From Marinobacter changyiensis (GTDB lineage: Bacteria; Pseudomonadota; Gammaproteobacteria; Pseudomonadales; Oleiphilaceae), in assembly GCF_009193265.1 (NCBI RefSeq), contig NZ_VZZZ01000001.1, positions 124,001 to 188,000 on the forward strand: DNA of 64,000 nt, written 5' to 3'. The position numbers were made by a program, and so were the translations under genes. Below are positions 43,042 to 51,266 of this stretch, one piece after another; within the stretch, counting starts at the first letter, position 1; each line of letters begins with the position of its first letter. The notes under the pieces were generated by a model. The model worked only from the letters and a program-made list of their open reading frames with translations, was not told the origin of the DNA and did not search any database.

Positions 43042-43136
43042 TCTTGGCGGCGCATAATCCGGCAATCGAGCGGCCGCCGTACCTGGAGCGTTCTCGTCGC
43101 ACTCAAGGTTGAGGCGGGTTTAGATACGCCGTGGCT

Positions 43137-43230
43137 GGGTGTAAAGGAGAGGACGTTTTGGTACACATATCAGCTATGGTTTGCGGTGCTTGCTTTTGCG
43201 CTCATGCGGGAGAGGCGGTGGCTTAAATGA
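43137..43230 (+). pseudogene. Membrane-protein C-terminal fragment
   Basis: Frame WLGVKERTFWYTYQLWFAVL, AFALMRERRWLK, stop, with no start upstream. Unrecognised end of a membrane protein. 43042-43136 holds nothing else. Confidence 0.3.
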
Positions 43231-43262
43231 GGAGCCTACCCGTACTGAGCATGACGACCGGA

Positions 43263-43286
43263 ACACCCATTAGCCAGCCGGAGTCA
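43263..43286 (-). repeat. Dispersed repeat arm A
   Basis: Reverse complement TGACTCCGGCTGGCTAATGG GTGT; the bases beyond it (GGTGCGGCCTATTG on the minus strand) are shared with the copy at 45275-45313. Confidence 0.7.
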
Positions 43287-43329
43287 TTGAACCACTACAA
43301 TAGGCCGCACCCGCAGTTGACTCAGCGCC

Positions 43330-43475
43330 TTAGCCTTTCTCTTCGGTGAGGGCCTCAATCAGAACTCTGACGCGAGGCGGCACCATTCGGGCGCTCGGAT
43401 AAACGATGCTGATTGGCAGGGGTGGAGGTTGAAAGGCCTTGAGCACTTCACGCAAACGACCATCAGCAATTGCTG
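43330..43475 (-). pseudogene. LysR-family regulator C-terminal fragment
   Basis: Minus-strand frame ADGRLREVLKAFQPPPLPIS, IVYPSARMVPPRVRVLIEAL, TEEKG, stop: the end of a LysR substrate-binding domain. Cut abruptly where the cupin fragment begins. Confidence 0.65.
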
Positions 43476-43481
43476 CCGCCG

Positions 43482-43721
43482 CCATGCCACGATTGCGAGG
43501 AAGTCGTGCTCTGTCTGGGAGGCCGGGGCGAGCTCAGAATCGATAATCGGGAAGCCTATCCATTTGGTCCGGACTCCACGGTCATTATTCCTCGCAACGC
43601 GCTGCACCAGATTTTCAGCGTGGGCACTGAGGATCTGCAGTTTATTGCAATATTCAGTGCCACACCGGTGGAGGCTTACTTTCCGGATGGTGGTTATATT
43701 GAGTTGCCCTGGGCGTCATGA
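43482..43721 (+). pseudogene. Cupin-domain protein 3' fragment
   Basis: CHDCEEVVLCLGGRGELRID, NREAYPFGPDSTVIIPRNAL, HQIFSVGTEDLQFIAIFSAT form a cupin beta-barrel with the second motif (PRNALHQ) and part of the first. The N-terminal half is missing; the apparent start is inside the LysR fragment. Confidence 0.6.
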
Positions 43722-43803
43722 CTCTGCCTCGTTGACAGGACGACACAGGAACACCCTCGTATTCAATAACTACGGGGGTGATCCCAAGGTTTCTGGTTAG
43801 GTC

Positions 43804-43829
43804 TAGAAATTAGGTCTGTCCCGGTTTCC
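43804..43829 (+). repeat. Dispersed repeat arm B
   Basis: AGAAATTAGGTCTGTCCCGG TTTCCT directly precedes the nrdA remnant. Confidence 0.7.
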
Positions 43830-43832
43830 TCT

Positions 43833-43935
43833 AAAACCCGCTACGCCACTGCGTTTGAAATCGACCCCCGCTGGCTGGTGGAAGCCGCCGAAGGTGTGCA
43901 ATATTGACGAGCCGGATTGCGAAGCCTGCCAGTAA
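43833..43935 (+). pseudogene. nrdA (ribonucleotide reductase alpha) 3' remnant with deletion
   Basis: KTRYATAFEIDPRWLVEAA, a conserved late NrdA segment, is joined out of frame to NIDEPDCEACQ, stop, the redox-active C-terminal tail of Pseudomonas-type NrdA. The sequence in between is deleted. Confidence 0.7.
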
Positions 43936-44018
43936 CCCGCAAGCCGCACCCACAAGTCGGCGTAGGTCGGATTACGCTGCGCTACGAAAATCACCATGAC
44001 CAGATTTCAGAGGTAAAA

Positions 44019-44117
44019 ATGCTCAACTGGAACGACGAACCAAACACCCAGGCCACTTCCCAAGGCCTGGCCTACCTGACCACCTTCGACCAGACCGGGG
44101 CACAACTGGAGTGGTAG
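44019..44117 (+). pseudogene. nrdB 5' remnant
   Basis: AGG before an ATG, then MLNWNDEPNTQATSQGLAYL, TTFDQTGAQLEW, stop. It follows the nrdA tail by 83 bp as nrdB follows nrdA, and the MLNW start resembles NrdB. The body of the gene is gone. Confidence 0.5.
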
Positions 44118-44142
44118 CCGGTCCGTCGCCGGCCAGGATGGT

Positions 44143-44667
44143 ATGAAGTTGATTGAAGGGAGCCTGTGTCCGCTGACGCCGTTGCGCTTTTTCTGTGACG
44201 AAATGTTGATCAACGTGGCGCAGTGGCTGCGGGTTGCCGGTTACGACACCACCTTGCCCGCCCCGGGCTCGCCAGACGGGCAACTGGTCGACCGCTCCCG
44301 CGCGGAGCAGCGATGGCTGGTTACCGCGGATGCGGACCTGCTGGAGTTTGTCTGTGCGCCGTTCTACGTGCTGTATCTGTCGGGTGGGGATGACGAGGCC
44401 CGGCTGAAGGAGCTGACTCTCCGGCTGGACCTGGATTGGTGCCTGGCCCCGTTCAGCCGCTGTAAAAACTGCAACACCCCACTGCACACAGCCAGCGAGC
44501 GGGAGAAACAGCTCTTTCGCCCGCGGGTGCGTGGGGTGAGTAATGATGCGGTAAGGGCGTGTGCCACCTGTCGCCAGCTTTACTGGGAGGGAAGCCATGT
44601 TAGGCGTATGCGCCGCAGGCTGGAAGCGATGAACGTCTGGCGGGACGCTTTGCGCCCACCGCATTGA
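44143..44667 (+). CDS. Mut7-C RNase-domain protein
   Basis: 174 aa; AGGA 5 nt before the ATG. RFFCDEMLINVAQWLRVAGYDT gives the PIN-like acidic start (Asp19), LVDRSRAEQRWLVTADADLL the second acidic cluster. A C-terminal zinc ribbon has CKNCNTPL and CATCRQLYWEGSHVRRM. This matches the Mut7-C domain, a PIN-related nuclease predicted to act on RNA. No antitoxin is adjacent, so it is probably not a TA toxin. Confidence 0.82.
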   Translation: MKLIEGSLCPLTPLRFFCDEMLINVAQWLRVAGYDTTLPAPGSPDGQLVDRSRAEQRWLVTADADLLEFVCAPFYVLYLSGGDDEARLKELTLRLDLDWCLAPFSRCKNCNTPLHTASEREKQLFRPRVRGVSNDAVRACATCRQLYWEGSHVRRMRRRLEAMNVWRDALRPPH

Positions 44668-44734
44668 TGCTGGTAATCGGTATTGCCGCGTTGTTTGGGC
44701 CTATACTGAAATGCCAAACAGCGGAGAAAGCCTG

Positions 44735-45223
44735 ATGGAGCTTGGATCTAAAACACTCACCATGACCATTTTGATGACACCCGACATGGCGAACTTTGCC
44801 GGGAATGTACATGGCGGTACCTTGCTAAAGTGCCTTGATGAAGTGGCCTACGCTTGCGCCAGCCGTTATGCAGGTACCTATGTGGTCACGCTGTCTGTGG
44901 ACCAGGTGATGTTCCGCCAACCCGTTCATGTGGGTGAGCTGGTCACCTTTCTGGCCAGTGTGAATTACACCGGGCGCACCTCCATGGAGGTGGGCATTAA
45001 AGTGATTACGGAAAACATCCGGGAAAAGGTGGTCAGACACACCAACAGCTGTTTTTTCACCATGGTGGCGATTGATGAAAATGGCAAAGCGATGGAGGTT
45101 CCGAAACTGGAGCCGGAAACCAGTGAACAGATCAGGCGCTTTGCCAATGGTCAGGAACGACGGGCAATCCGGATTGAGCTGGCTGAGCGCTATAAGGCAC
45201 TTCATCGGGCCCGCACGGAATAG
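44735..45223 (+). CDS. Hot-dog-fold acyl-CoA thioesterase (YciA-like)
   Basis: 162 aa from the ATG at 44735 (GGAG at 10 nt). MTPDMANFAGNVHGGTLLKCLDEVAYACASRYAG carries the N/D-x(n)-GG pattern of acyl-CoA hydrolases, and VVTLSVDQVMFRQPVHVGELVTFLASVNYTGRTSMEVGIKV the central helix-strand arrangement. Hydrolyses acyl-CoA to free acid and CoA. The C-terminal tail is charged and helical. Separate from its neighbours. Confidence 0.85.
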   Translation: MELGSKTLTMTILMTPDMANFAGNVHGGTLLKCLDEVAYACASRYAGTYVVTLSVDQVMFRQPVHVGELVTFLASVNYTGRTSMEVGIKVITENIREKVVRHTNSCFFTMVAIDENGKAMEVPKLEPETSEQIRRFANGQERRAIRIELAERYKALHRARTE

Positions 45224-45290
45224 CGCGGGTGCGCGTGGGGCGTCGTTGAGCTTCAAAGGCAGATGACTGCCGGGAGCTTGGTGCGGTCTA

Positions 45291-45325
45291 TTGACTCCGG
45301 CTGGCTAATGGGCGTCCCGATTTCC
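45291..45325 (+). repeat. Dispersed repeat, full arm A
   Basis: TTGACTCCGGCTGGCTAATG, GGCGTCCCGATTTCC, between the thioesterase and the small zinc-ribbon protein. Confidence 0.75.
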
Positions 45326-45326
45326 A

Positions 45327-45545
45327 CTAAAACCATAACCACAAACAAGCAATCCCGAAAAGAAGCACTGCAAAATGGACAGCCAGGTTCTTATGGGTAG
45401 TTGGAGCGGGCTTTCTGGCGAAACTGAAGTAATCCTCACCAAACAGCCCAACGCCGCAGCCCTTACAGTAGTTTTTTGAGTAAGAAACCCGCAGCGCAGA
45501 TGGCTCAAACTTTTTCCGACAGCTGTAACAACTAGGCTTAAACAT
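45327..45545 (-). CDS. Small zinc-ribbon membrane protein
   Basis: 72 aa from the ATG at 45545 with GGAG 7 nt upstream. CYSC and CKGCG form a four-Cys zinc ribbon, and the C-terminus is one transmembrane helix (LAVHFAVLLFGIACLWLWF). It lies 35 bp downstream of trxC on the same strand and is probably co-transcribed. The sequence ends right at a repeat copy. Function unknown. Confidence 0.6.
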   Translation of the reverse strand: MFKPSCYSCRKKFEPSALRVSYSKNYCKGCGVGLFGEDYFSFARKPAPTTHKNLAVHFAVLLFGIACLWLWF

Positions 45546-45580
45546 TTCGGGCTCCGGGCAAAACGATGTCTTGATCAAAC

Positions 45581-46021
45581 CTACCGAATACCCTTCGATT
45601 GCAGCCACTGGCTGATCTGCGCCTGGTTCATGGCACCGCTCTGGCGGGCCACTTCCCGGCCATTCTGAAACAGTATCAGTGTCGGTATGCTTCGAATGCC
45701 AAACTGGCCGGCCGGCCCGGGCGATTGTTCGGTATTCAGCTTGGCAAAGCGCACTTTACCCCGCCAGGCTTTCGCAGCCTGCTCGAACTGAGGCGCCATT
45801 GCTTTGCAGGGGCCGCACCAGCTGGCCCAGAAATCCACCAGTACCGGCACATCACTGCGCCCTGTATGGGCATCAAAGCTCTGATCCCCCAGCTCCAGCA
45901 CCTGATCCGGCCACAGCGGCTGTTTGCAGGCACCGCAATTACCGCCGGATGACAGCTTATCGGGTGGCACGCGATTCACTTTGTGGCAATGGACACACAC
46001 CAGGTGTCGAATATCGGTCAT
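45581..46021 (-). CDS. trxC: Thioredoxin 2
   Basis: 146 aa from the ATG at 46021. The N-terminal zinc-binding extension has CVHCHKVNRVP and CGACKQPL, typical of TrxC. The active site is WASWCGPCKAMAP, and FGIRSIPTLILFQNG has the cis-Pro. TrxC is a stress-induced cytoplasmic disulfide reductase. A deletion remnant of another copy is at 24994-25054. Confidence 0.92.
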   Translation of the reverse strand: MTDIRHLVCVHCHKVNRVPPDKLSSGGNCGACKQPLWPDQVLELGDQSFDAHTGRSDVPVLVDFWASWCGPCKAMAPQFEQAAKAWRGKVRFAKLNTEQSPGPAGQFGIRSIPTLILFQNGREVARQSGAMNQAQISQWLQSKGIR

Positions 46022-46108
46022 TATCAAACTGCCTCTGATTGTTTACTGGTTTGAACAATCAGGGCAATTTAAGAGAAATCAAGTGAATAGAGCGATTTTC
46101 ATACTCAT

Positions 46109-46242
46109 CACAACCAGGGCTATGACTTCCCGGCTCTGGTAAAAAGCCACCCGGCACTAGCCCCCCATGTAAAACCGAACGCTCATGGCAACCTTTCCAT
46201 CGATTTCGCAGACCCATTGGCAGTAAAAACTCTCAACGCCGC
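46109..46242 (+). pseudogene. rlmF 5' fragment
   Basis: 134 bp almost identical to 42125-42256 of rlmF (CACAACCAGGGCTATGACTT to CTCAACGCCGC). It is interrupted at 46242 by the RAYT transposase remnant. The 3' part of the same broken copy may be 47361-47529. Confidence 0.85.
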
Positions 46243-46569
46243 ATCTATTGGGCTGATTTTGTAACGCCCCTCCCAAAGCGAACCACTGCATTTTTCAAGA
46301 GCATTGACGAAGCGGGTTTGGCGACCGGCTAAACGTTTCATCAACTGTGGAATGGCAGTCATGTTATCGTTGGCCTGAACAACCAAATGAACGTGATTGG
46401 TCATCAAGCAATAGCTGTAAACCTCAACGTCAAAAACCTCTTTCCACTCCTGCAGGTTCGCCAGGTAATACTCAAAGTCACGGCGCTCGACAAAAACCGG
46501 TTGGCGGTTATGGCCGCGCTGGACAATGTGGTGGGGAAAACCGGACACGCGGCAGTATGCTACCCGGTT
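46243..46569 (-). pseudogene. REP-associated tyrosine transposase (RAYT), truncated
   Basis: VSGFPHHIVQRGHNRQPVF, WKEVFDVEVYSYCLMTNHVHLVVQ with the HUH metal motif [37 protein letters not shown]. The protein breaks off just before the segment that normally holds the catalytic Tyr (RYIxxNPVRA), so it cannot transpose. An upstream frameshift (46570-46610) also removed the normal start. The last residues read into rlmF debris. RAYTs mobilise REP-like hairpins such as the dispersed repeats here. Confidence 0.85.
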
Positions 46570-46595
46570 ACAACTGGCCCAACAGTATTTCGGCG

Positions 46596-47285
46596 CTACC
46601 GTATGACGTCCCGCAGGGACCGCTCAATCTGACCACCACAGTAGGCCTTACCCAACTCCTTTCGCTGGTCCTCAAGAAAAGGTCTGATCGACGGACGGTC
46701 TTCCACTCGCTGGCAGAGACCCGCCACCCGGGGGGCGTTGTGTTCCAGATCTGCGGCGAGTTCCGGAAAGCTGTGGACGAGGGTGCCAAACAATGCAGCA
46801 GTTGCAATATCGGCCACTGTGAGCCTGGAGCCCAGCAGATAGTCCGCGTCCGGTTCGAGGAGATGCGCCTGGCCGGTTTTTTCGAAAATGGCCATCCAGT
46901 CGGCCAGGCGATGGGTCCGGAATTCGGCCCATGAATCCTGATCCCACATCACTGTGCCATTGTAGTTGGTGATTTCCATGAGAATATCATTGCAGTCCAG
47001 AATCACCTTCAGAGCGAGGGTGTGTTGCTCAGGCTCGTCGGGAAGAAAATGGTAGGCCTTCGCCAGATGCATGAGAATCGCCGGCATCTGGGCGAACCAG
47101 ACCTGGGCTCTGCAGTCGTAAAGATAGGGTGGTGCCATGCCGGGGTACTGGATGTTCAGGTTCTTGTCAGGGTAGACCTCGCTGGCATCCAGCTTCCGAT
47201 AATCCGCCCGAACCTCCTCCAGAAAAAGCTGAATAAAATTACCGCGAAAGGGCAAGCCCCAGTAATAGAGTTCGTAGTCTTGCAT
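46596..47285 (-). CDS. Glutathione S-transferase family protein
   Basis: 229 aa. YELYYWGLPFRGNFIQLFLEEV is the thioredoxin-fold start, PYLYDCRAQVWFAQMPAILMHLA the cis-Pro/glutathione region (PGMAPPYL), and DADYLLGSRLTVADIATAALFGTL the N-capping box of the C-terminal helical domain. The exact reaction is unknown. The reading frame is complete. Its 5' 80 bp and leader are duplicated at 61983-62136. Confidence 0.82.
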   Translation of the reverse strand: MQDYELYYWGLPFRGNFIQLFLEEVRADYRKLDASEVYPDKNLNIQYPGMAPPYLYDCRAQVWFAQMPAILMHLAKAYHFLPDEPEQHTLALKVILDCNDILMEITNYNGTVMWDQDSWAEFRTHRLADWMAIFEKTGQAHLLEPDADYLLGSRLTVADIATAALFGTLVHSFPELAADLEHNAPRVAGLCQRVEDRPSIRPFLEDQRKELGKAYCGGQIERSLRDVIR

Positions 47286-47360
47286 TGTGACTCCCTCACA
47301 CTGACAGTTGAGAAGATAACTGCTGTCTGGAAGTGTAGCGCACAGGAAAAGACCTGATTC

Positions 47361-47529
47361 GAAAGCCAGGTCTATTCAACCCAATGCCGCTGGTTTACCA
47401 GCCTGGTTTCAAAAGCCGACAATGTTAAGCCTGCAAAGAAGTTGATTGATCGGAGCAGTCGATATACGGGAAATAGAGACGAACCAGGGAAACAAGATTA
47501 CGAGGGTATTGGCCTGGACATTTATCTGA
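47361..47529 (+). pseudogene. rlmF 3' fragment, copy 2
   Basis: GAAAGCCAGGTCTATTCAAC through GGCCTGGACATTTATCTGA matches the last ~165 bp of rlmF (42824-42989), with several differences and a deletion that breaks the frame. It sits between gst and the deleted MOSC copy. Confidence 0.85.
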
Positions 47530-47576
47530 GTCGCGACCGGGAACGGGCGGGCTCAACCGGTCTGGACGAACCGGGC

Positions 47577-47835
47577 CACACCAATGAGGACTTTGAGATG
47601 AGTGACAACCTCATGATCGAAAGCGGAATCAGCGATTCCGAATCGGAAATGTGGTGCTGGAATACACGGGCCTTTGCCACCCCTGCAGCAAAATGGAGAC
47701 ATCGCTCGGGGCCGGCGGTTACAACGCCATGCGCGGACATTGGGGTATTACTGCGCGGGTGGTTGAAGAGGGTGACATTGCCTGTGGGGACGAAGTTCAG
47801 GCCTGTCTATGAATTGGCGAATTCTCCGAGTCACC
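47577..47835 (+). pseudogene. MOSC-domain protein copy with ~320-bp internal deletion
   Basis: 47590-47640 equals the start region of the intact gene (62312-62360) and 47640-47813 its end (62683-62853: [19 protein letters not shown]). Residues in between, the bulk of the beta-barrel, are missing, and the frame is lost. Confidence 0.85.
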
Positions 47836-47920
47836 TCTGATCCCTCAACCTGGGTCAGCTGCGGGACAAGCCGTGGTAAAGTTCCAGATTCGAGACATTA
47901 AAAAGGACAACTCAGGAAAG

Positions 47921-48661
47921 ATGAATAGTAATTACAAGATTGCGCTCCTGATCGACTGCGACAACGTCAGCCATCAATCGATTGAAGGCGTTCTGCAGGA
48001 ACTGGCCAAGTATGGCGCCGTGAACGTACGCCATGCCCATGGAAACTGGAATGGCCCCCAGCTGGGTGGCTGGATTGAAAAGCTGCACGCGAATGCCATT
48101 CGGCCAGTTCAGCAGTTTGCCTACACGTCCGGCAAAAACGCTACTGACGCTTCTATGATCATTGATGCCATGGACTTGCTATACAGCAAAAACGTGGACG
48201 CCTTTGCACTAATGACTAGCGACTCTGACTTCACCCCGCTCGTTATGCGAATTCTTGAGGCTGGCCTACCGGTGTTTGGATTTGGCGAGCGAAAAACCCC
48301 CATGCCATTCGTCAACGCTTGTTCTCAATTCATCTACACAGAGAACCTGCGGGAGGACCTCGAGCAACAGGAAGACACCGTCGATGGTGGCAGCCAGAAG
48401 CCAACCGGAGAAATCAAATGGGGTCGCAACCAGCTGCGGGGAGACACGGTTCTGGTTCGAACTCTGCGGACTGCGGTGGAACAAACCGCTGATGATGATG
48501 GTTGGGCGCATCTCGGCCGGGTTGGCCAGTACATTTCCAACAACAGCTCCTTCTCCCCTGTGAACTACGGGTATAAAAAGCTGAGTGACCTCATCCGGGC
48601 CAGTGAGTTATTCGAGATCAGCATTCGGGACAAGAACGTTGTGTACATCAAGAGTCCCTAG
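47921..48661 (+). CDS. NYN-domain RNase with LOTUS/OST-HTH domain
   Basis: 246 aa from the ATG at 47921 (AGGAA upstream). Residues 1-150 are a PIN-like NYN domain: IALLIDCDNVSH (Asp pair), ATDASMIIDAMDLLY and FALMTSDSDFTPLVMRILEAGLPVFGFGE. The C-terminal ~80 residues (LLRTAVEQTADDDGWAHLGRVGQYISNNSSFSPVNYGYKKLSDLIRASELFEI) are an OST-HTH/LOTUS RNA-binding domain. Predicted RNA-processing nuclease. A frameshifted copy of the first ~95 codons is at 55909-56197. Confidence 0.88.
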   Translation: MNSNYKIALLIDCDNVSHQSIEGVLQELAKYGAVNVRHAHGNWNGPQLGGWIEKLHANAIRPVQQFAYTSGKNATDASMIIDAMDLLYSKNVDAFALMTSDSDFTPLVMRILEAGLPVFGFGERKTPMPFVNACSQFIYTENLREDLEQQEDTVDGGSQKPTGEIKWGRNQLRGDTVLVRTLRTAVEQTADDDGWAHLGRVGQYISNNSSFSPVNYGYKKLSDLIRASELFEISIRDKNVVYIKSP

Positions 48662-48685
48662 AAAGTAGGTCTGCCCCGGTTTTCA
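48661..48685 (+). repeat. Dispersed repeat arm B
   Basis: GAAAGTAGGTCTGCCCCGGTTTTCA immediately after the NYN stop. Confidence 0.7.
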
Positions 48686-48994
48686 AGCTGCGTAAGAAGC
48701 CCCGTCGTCCTGGCTGCCTTGCAAAGTCCAGGTCATCCCTAAAGCGCGACCCGCCTTGACAAGCGTTGTGATTGTGACACCCGTGTCCTTGTCATCAAGA
48801 AGCCGATTAACCACCGTACGGCTGGTATGCATCTTCTGGGCAAGCTGGGACTTGTTAACACCGGTATGTCCCATTGCCTGCTGAATCTGCCAAACGATTA
48901 CCCGCTTCAGCGCCTCGGCTTCTACCTGATCAAGCGTGCCGTCGGATTCGAACAGGTCATCGAGAAGGCTGCCAACGTGTTTATGCTGTGTCAT
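48683..48994 (-). CDS. XRE-family antitoxin-like regulator
   Basis: 103 aa. HTH in VNKSQLAQKMHTSRTVVNRLLDDKDTGVTITTLVKAGRALGMTW. The N-terminal helix (LLDDLFESDGTLDQVEAEALKRVIVWQIQQAM) is like antitoxins paired with Gp49/HigB-type toxins. It directly follows a truncated toxin gene on the same strand, so it is an orphan antitoxin today. Fragments of its 3' end occur at 27589. Confidence 0.75.
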   Translation of the reverse strand: MTQHKHVGSLLDDLFESDGTLDQVEAEALKRVIVWQIQQAMGHTGVNKSQLAQKMHTSRTVVNRLLDDKDTGVTITTLVKAGRALGMTWTLQGSQDDGASYAA

Positions 48995-49008
48995 TTTCTC
49001 GCTCCTTT

Positions 49009-49155
49009 TCAGACAAGACTCTTCTTTCGATCTCTCGCCTTCGCCAACTCTTGATCCGGTGTTTTCTGAGTCTTTTTGATAAAACCATTGAGCAATACCA
49101 TATCACCGTGAAACATCGTGAATATGACTCGTGCAATCCGGCTGTATGAGAGATC
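49009..49155 (-). pseudogene. HigB/Gp49-like toxin, 5'-truncated
   Basis: Minus-strand frame RIARVIFTMFHGDMVLLNGF, IKKTQKTPDQELAKARDRKK, SLV, stop: the last half of a phage-derived RelE/Gp49-type toxin (FxKKTQKTP motif). The first half, with the start, is missing. It lies 15 bp before the XRE antitoxin start, the normal toxin-antitoxin order. Confidence 0.75.
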
Positions 49156-49194
49156 ACTGCGCCTCCCACAAGTCTGAATCAGCTTTCCCCGTGT

Positions 49195-49230
49195 CTTGAC
49201 TCGGAATGGCTAATGGGTGTCCCGGTTTTC
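49195..49230 (+). repeat. Dispersed repeat, full arm A
   Basis: CTTGACTCGGAATGGCTAAT GGGTGTCCCGGTTTTC stands where the missing 5' half of the toxin gene should be. 49231-49455 has no gene. Confidence 0.75.
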
Positions 49231-49455
49231 AGGCGATGAGTTGATTGCCCGTCAGGGTCTGTACGCCCAGCTGGACGGAGACCGGCAGGCTTGAGACAAG
49301 CACGTAACGATTGTTTACATTTTACGCTGATCCCGGAGAGTTGCGGCACGTAATTCTGCGTTAACTACATATTAAAGAAGAAACCAATAGTGCCGATAAA
49401 CGTGATTGTGCACGACCGCCCCACCGGCAGCCGATACGCCCGAGGTAACCCCCCA

Positions 49456-50970
49456 ATGAATGATTCCAGCGATGTTGCTACGGCAGAACGTCTTCGCACG
49501 GACTGGCAGGTATTGTTGATTCTGCTTGCACACATACCGATTGTGGCCCTGCTGGTGCCGATCGGTTTCGACACGCATTCGTTCGCTGTCTCGGCGTCTC
49601 TGTTACTCGGTGTTCTGCTTGGAACCGGCTACGGCCTGCTTCGCGGCAGCCGTGCCCTATCGGCTGTGTTCGCTGCCGTCATGATGCTGTTTTCCGCCAC
49701 GATGATTCAGGCCCAAATGGGCCGGATCGAGATGCACTTCCATATCTTTGCCGCCATGGCCCTGCTGATCATCTACCGTGACTGGCTGCCGGTTGTAACC
49801 GCCGCTGTTGTCATCGCGGTTCACCACCTGGCCTTCACGGGCTTGCAGATGTCGTCTGTCAGTTTCGGTAATACGCCAGTAGCCGTTTTCAACCATGATG
49901 CAAGCTGGTCCGTAGCAATGGTGCATGCGGCCTTCGTAGTGTTCGAAGCGGGTATTCTAGTGTTCTTCGCCATCCGCATGGGGCAGGAACGCAAACAGTC
50001 AATGCAGATTATTGAGGTGGTCAGGAACTTCGATATACAGAAGGATCTGACCGGACGCATAGAGGACACCGGTAATGACATCACAGCAGCGTCATTCAAC
50101 AGCATGATGGCAAGGTTTGAAGCCTTGATTGCCATGGTGAGGGACCTGTCTGGCCGCCTCAGTGACAATGCGCGTAGTCTTCAGGAAGTCAGCGTTCAGT
50201 CCGCAAATATTGTCAACGACCAGCAGCTGCAAACCGATCAGGCCGCGACGGCAATGAACCAGATGGCGGCCACTATCCAGGAAGTGGCCCGGAACGCCCA
50301 GGCCGCCTCCGAGTCTGCTGTACAGGCTTCAGAGGCCTCGTTAGCCGGCACCGACAATGTGAGCGAAGCCGTAAAACTGACAGAGTCTACCAACACTGCG
50401 CTGGAAGACTCTGCCCGCATGGTTCAGGAGCTGTTGGACAAGGTTCACTCCATCGCTACGGTGATTGGTTCGATCAGTGAGATATCGGATCAAACCAACC
50501 TTCTGGCACTGAACGCGGCCATTGAAGCTGCCCGGGCTGGTGAGCATGGGCGGGGGTTTGCAGTAGTGGCCGATGAGGTGCGGAACCTGTCCCGGCGTAC
50601 GCAGGCATTTACTGATGATATCCGCACCACTATTGGTGAACTGACCGGCGTTTCAGAGGGCAGCCTTGCGGCCATCGAGATCGGCCAGACTCGTTCCCGG
50701 GAGACCACCCATGCTATTCATAAGGTTGGAGATGCGCTGGCACTGATAGAAAGGGCGATCGCAGAAGTCAGCGAGATGAACCAGCAAATCGCTGCGGCTT
50801 CTGAACAGCAAGCTACGGTATCCTCTGAAATCAATGAGAACATTCAGCGTGTGGCAGGCCAGAGTAACGACGTAGTTTCAGAAGTAGGCAAGGCGGGAAA
50901 CATGGCGGAAGAGCTGGAGTCAGTGGTCGCTGAGGTCAATGCTCTGGTCAGCGAGTATCGGACATCCTGA
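49456..50970 (+). CDS. Methyl-accepting chemotaxis protein with integral-membrane sensor
   Basis: 504 aa from the ATG at 49456 (GAGGT upstream); a GTG at 49390 is an alternative. Residues 1-~185 hold about six transmembrane helices, with no periplasmic domain. One segment has [23 protein letters not shown] and then [10 protein letters not shown], a conserved His-rich pattern. A HAMP-like linker follows, then the methyl-accepting domain with the hairpin tip [43 protein letters not shown]. It signals to CheA/CheW; the ligand is unknown. Confidence 0.88.
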   Translation: MNDSSDVATAERLRTDWQVLLILLAHIPIVALLVPIGFDTHSFAVSASLLLGVLLGTGYGLLRGSRALSAVFAAVMMLFSATMIQAQMGRIEMHFHIFAAMALLIIYRDWLPVVTAAVVIAVHHLAFTGLQMSSVSFGNTPVAVFNHDASWSVAMVHAAFVVFEAGILVFFAIRMGQERKQSMQIIEVVRNFDIQKDLTGRIEDTGNDITAASFNSMMARFEALIAMVRDLSGRLSDNARSLQEVSVQSANIVNDQQLQTDQAATAMNQMAATIQEVARNAQAASESAVQASEASLAGTDNVSEAVKLTESTNTALEDSARMVQELLDKVHSIATVIGSISEISDQTNLLALNAAIEAARAGEHGRGFAVVADEVRNLSRRTQAFTDDIRTTIGELTGVSEGSLAAIEIGQTRSRETTHAIHKVGDALALIERAIAEVSEMNQQIAAASEQQATVSSEINENIQRVAGQSNDVVSEVGKAGNMAEELESVVAEVNALVSEYRTS

Positions 50971-51240
50971 TGTCTTTTTCGCGGCGGTATTCACCGCCGC
51001 AATACCGAACATTGACAGAACCGCAGTTGAAGTCTGGTCAATCAGTACCGTAGTTATAGGTGACTTCCATCGCCAGAGTCTTTGGGTCAGTGTATTACCC
51101 TGGCCTGTCTGGGCATAAGCATCTCCTTGCTTGCGGGACACAGAATCCATGCTGTGCGTTCGAAGACAATGGTAGCCGAGTTGATGGGCGCTTTGTACCG
51201 ACAACTCAGCTTCAGACAGATTCAATCAGGGAGTATCTCC

Positions 51241-51266
51241 AAAAATAAATCTCGTCTCGGTTTTCT
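51241..51266 (+). repeat. Dispersed repeat arm B
   Basis: AAAAATAAATCTCGTCTCGG TTTTCT ends at the stop of the following minus-strand gene. 50971-51240 has no convincing gene. Confidence 0.65.

Noticed and set aside
45291..45325. Promoter from the TTGACT in repeat arm A
   Set aside because: No suitable -10 box lies 16-18 bp downstream in any copy, and copies are not oriented toward genes consistently.
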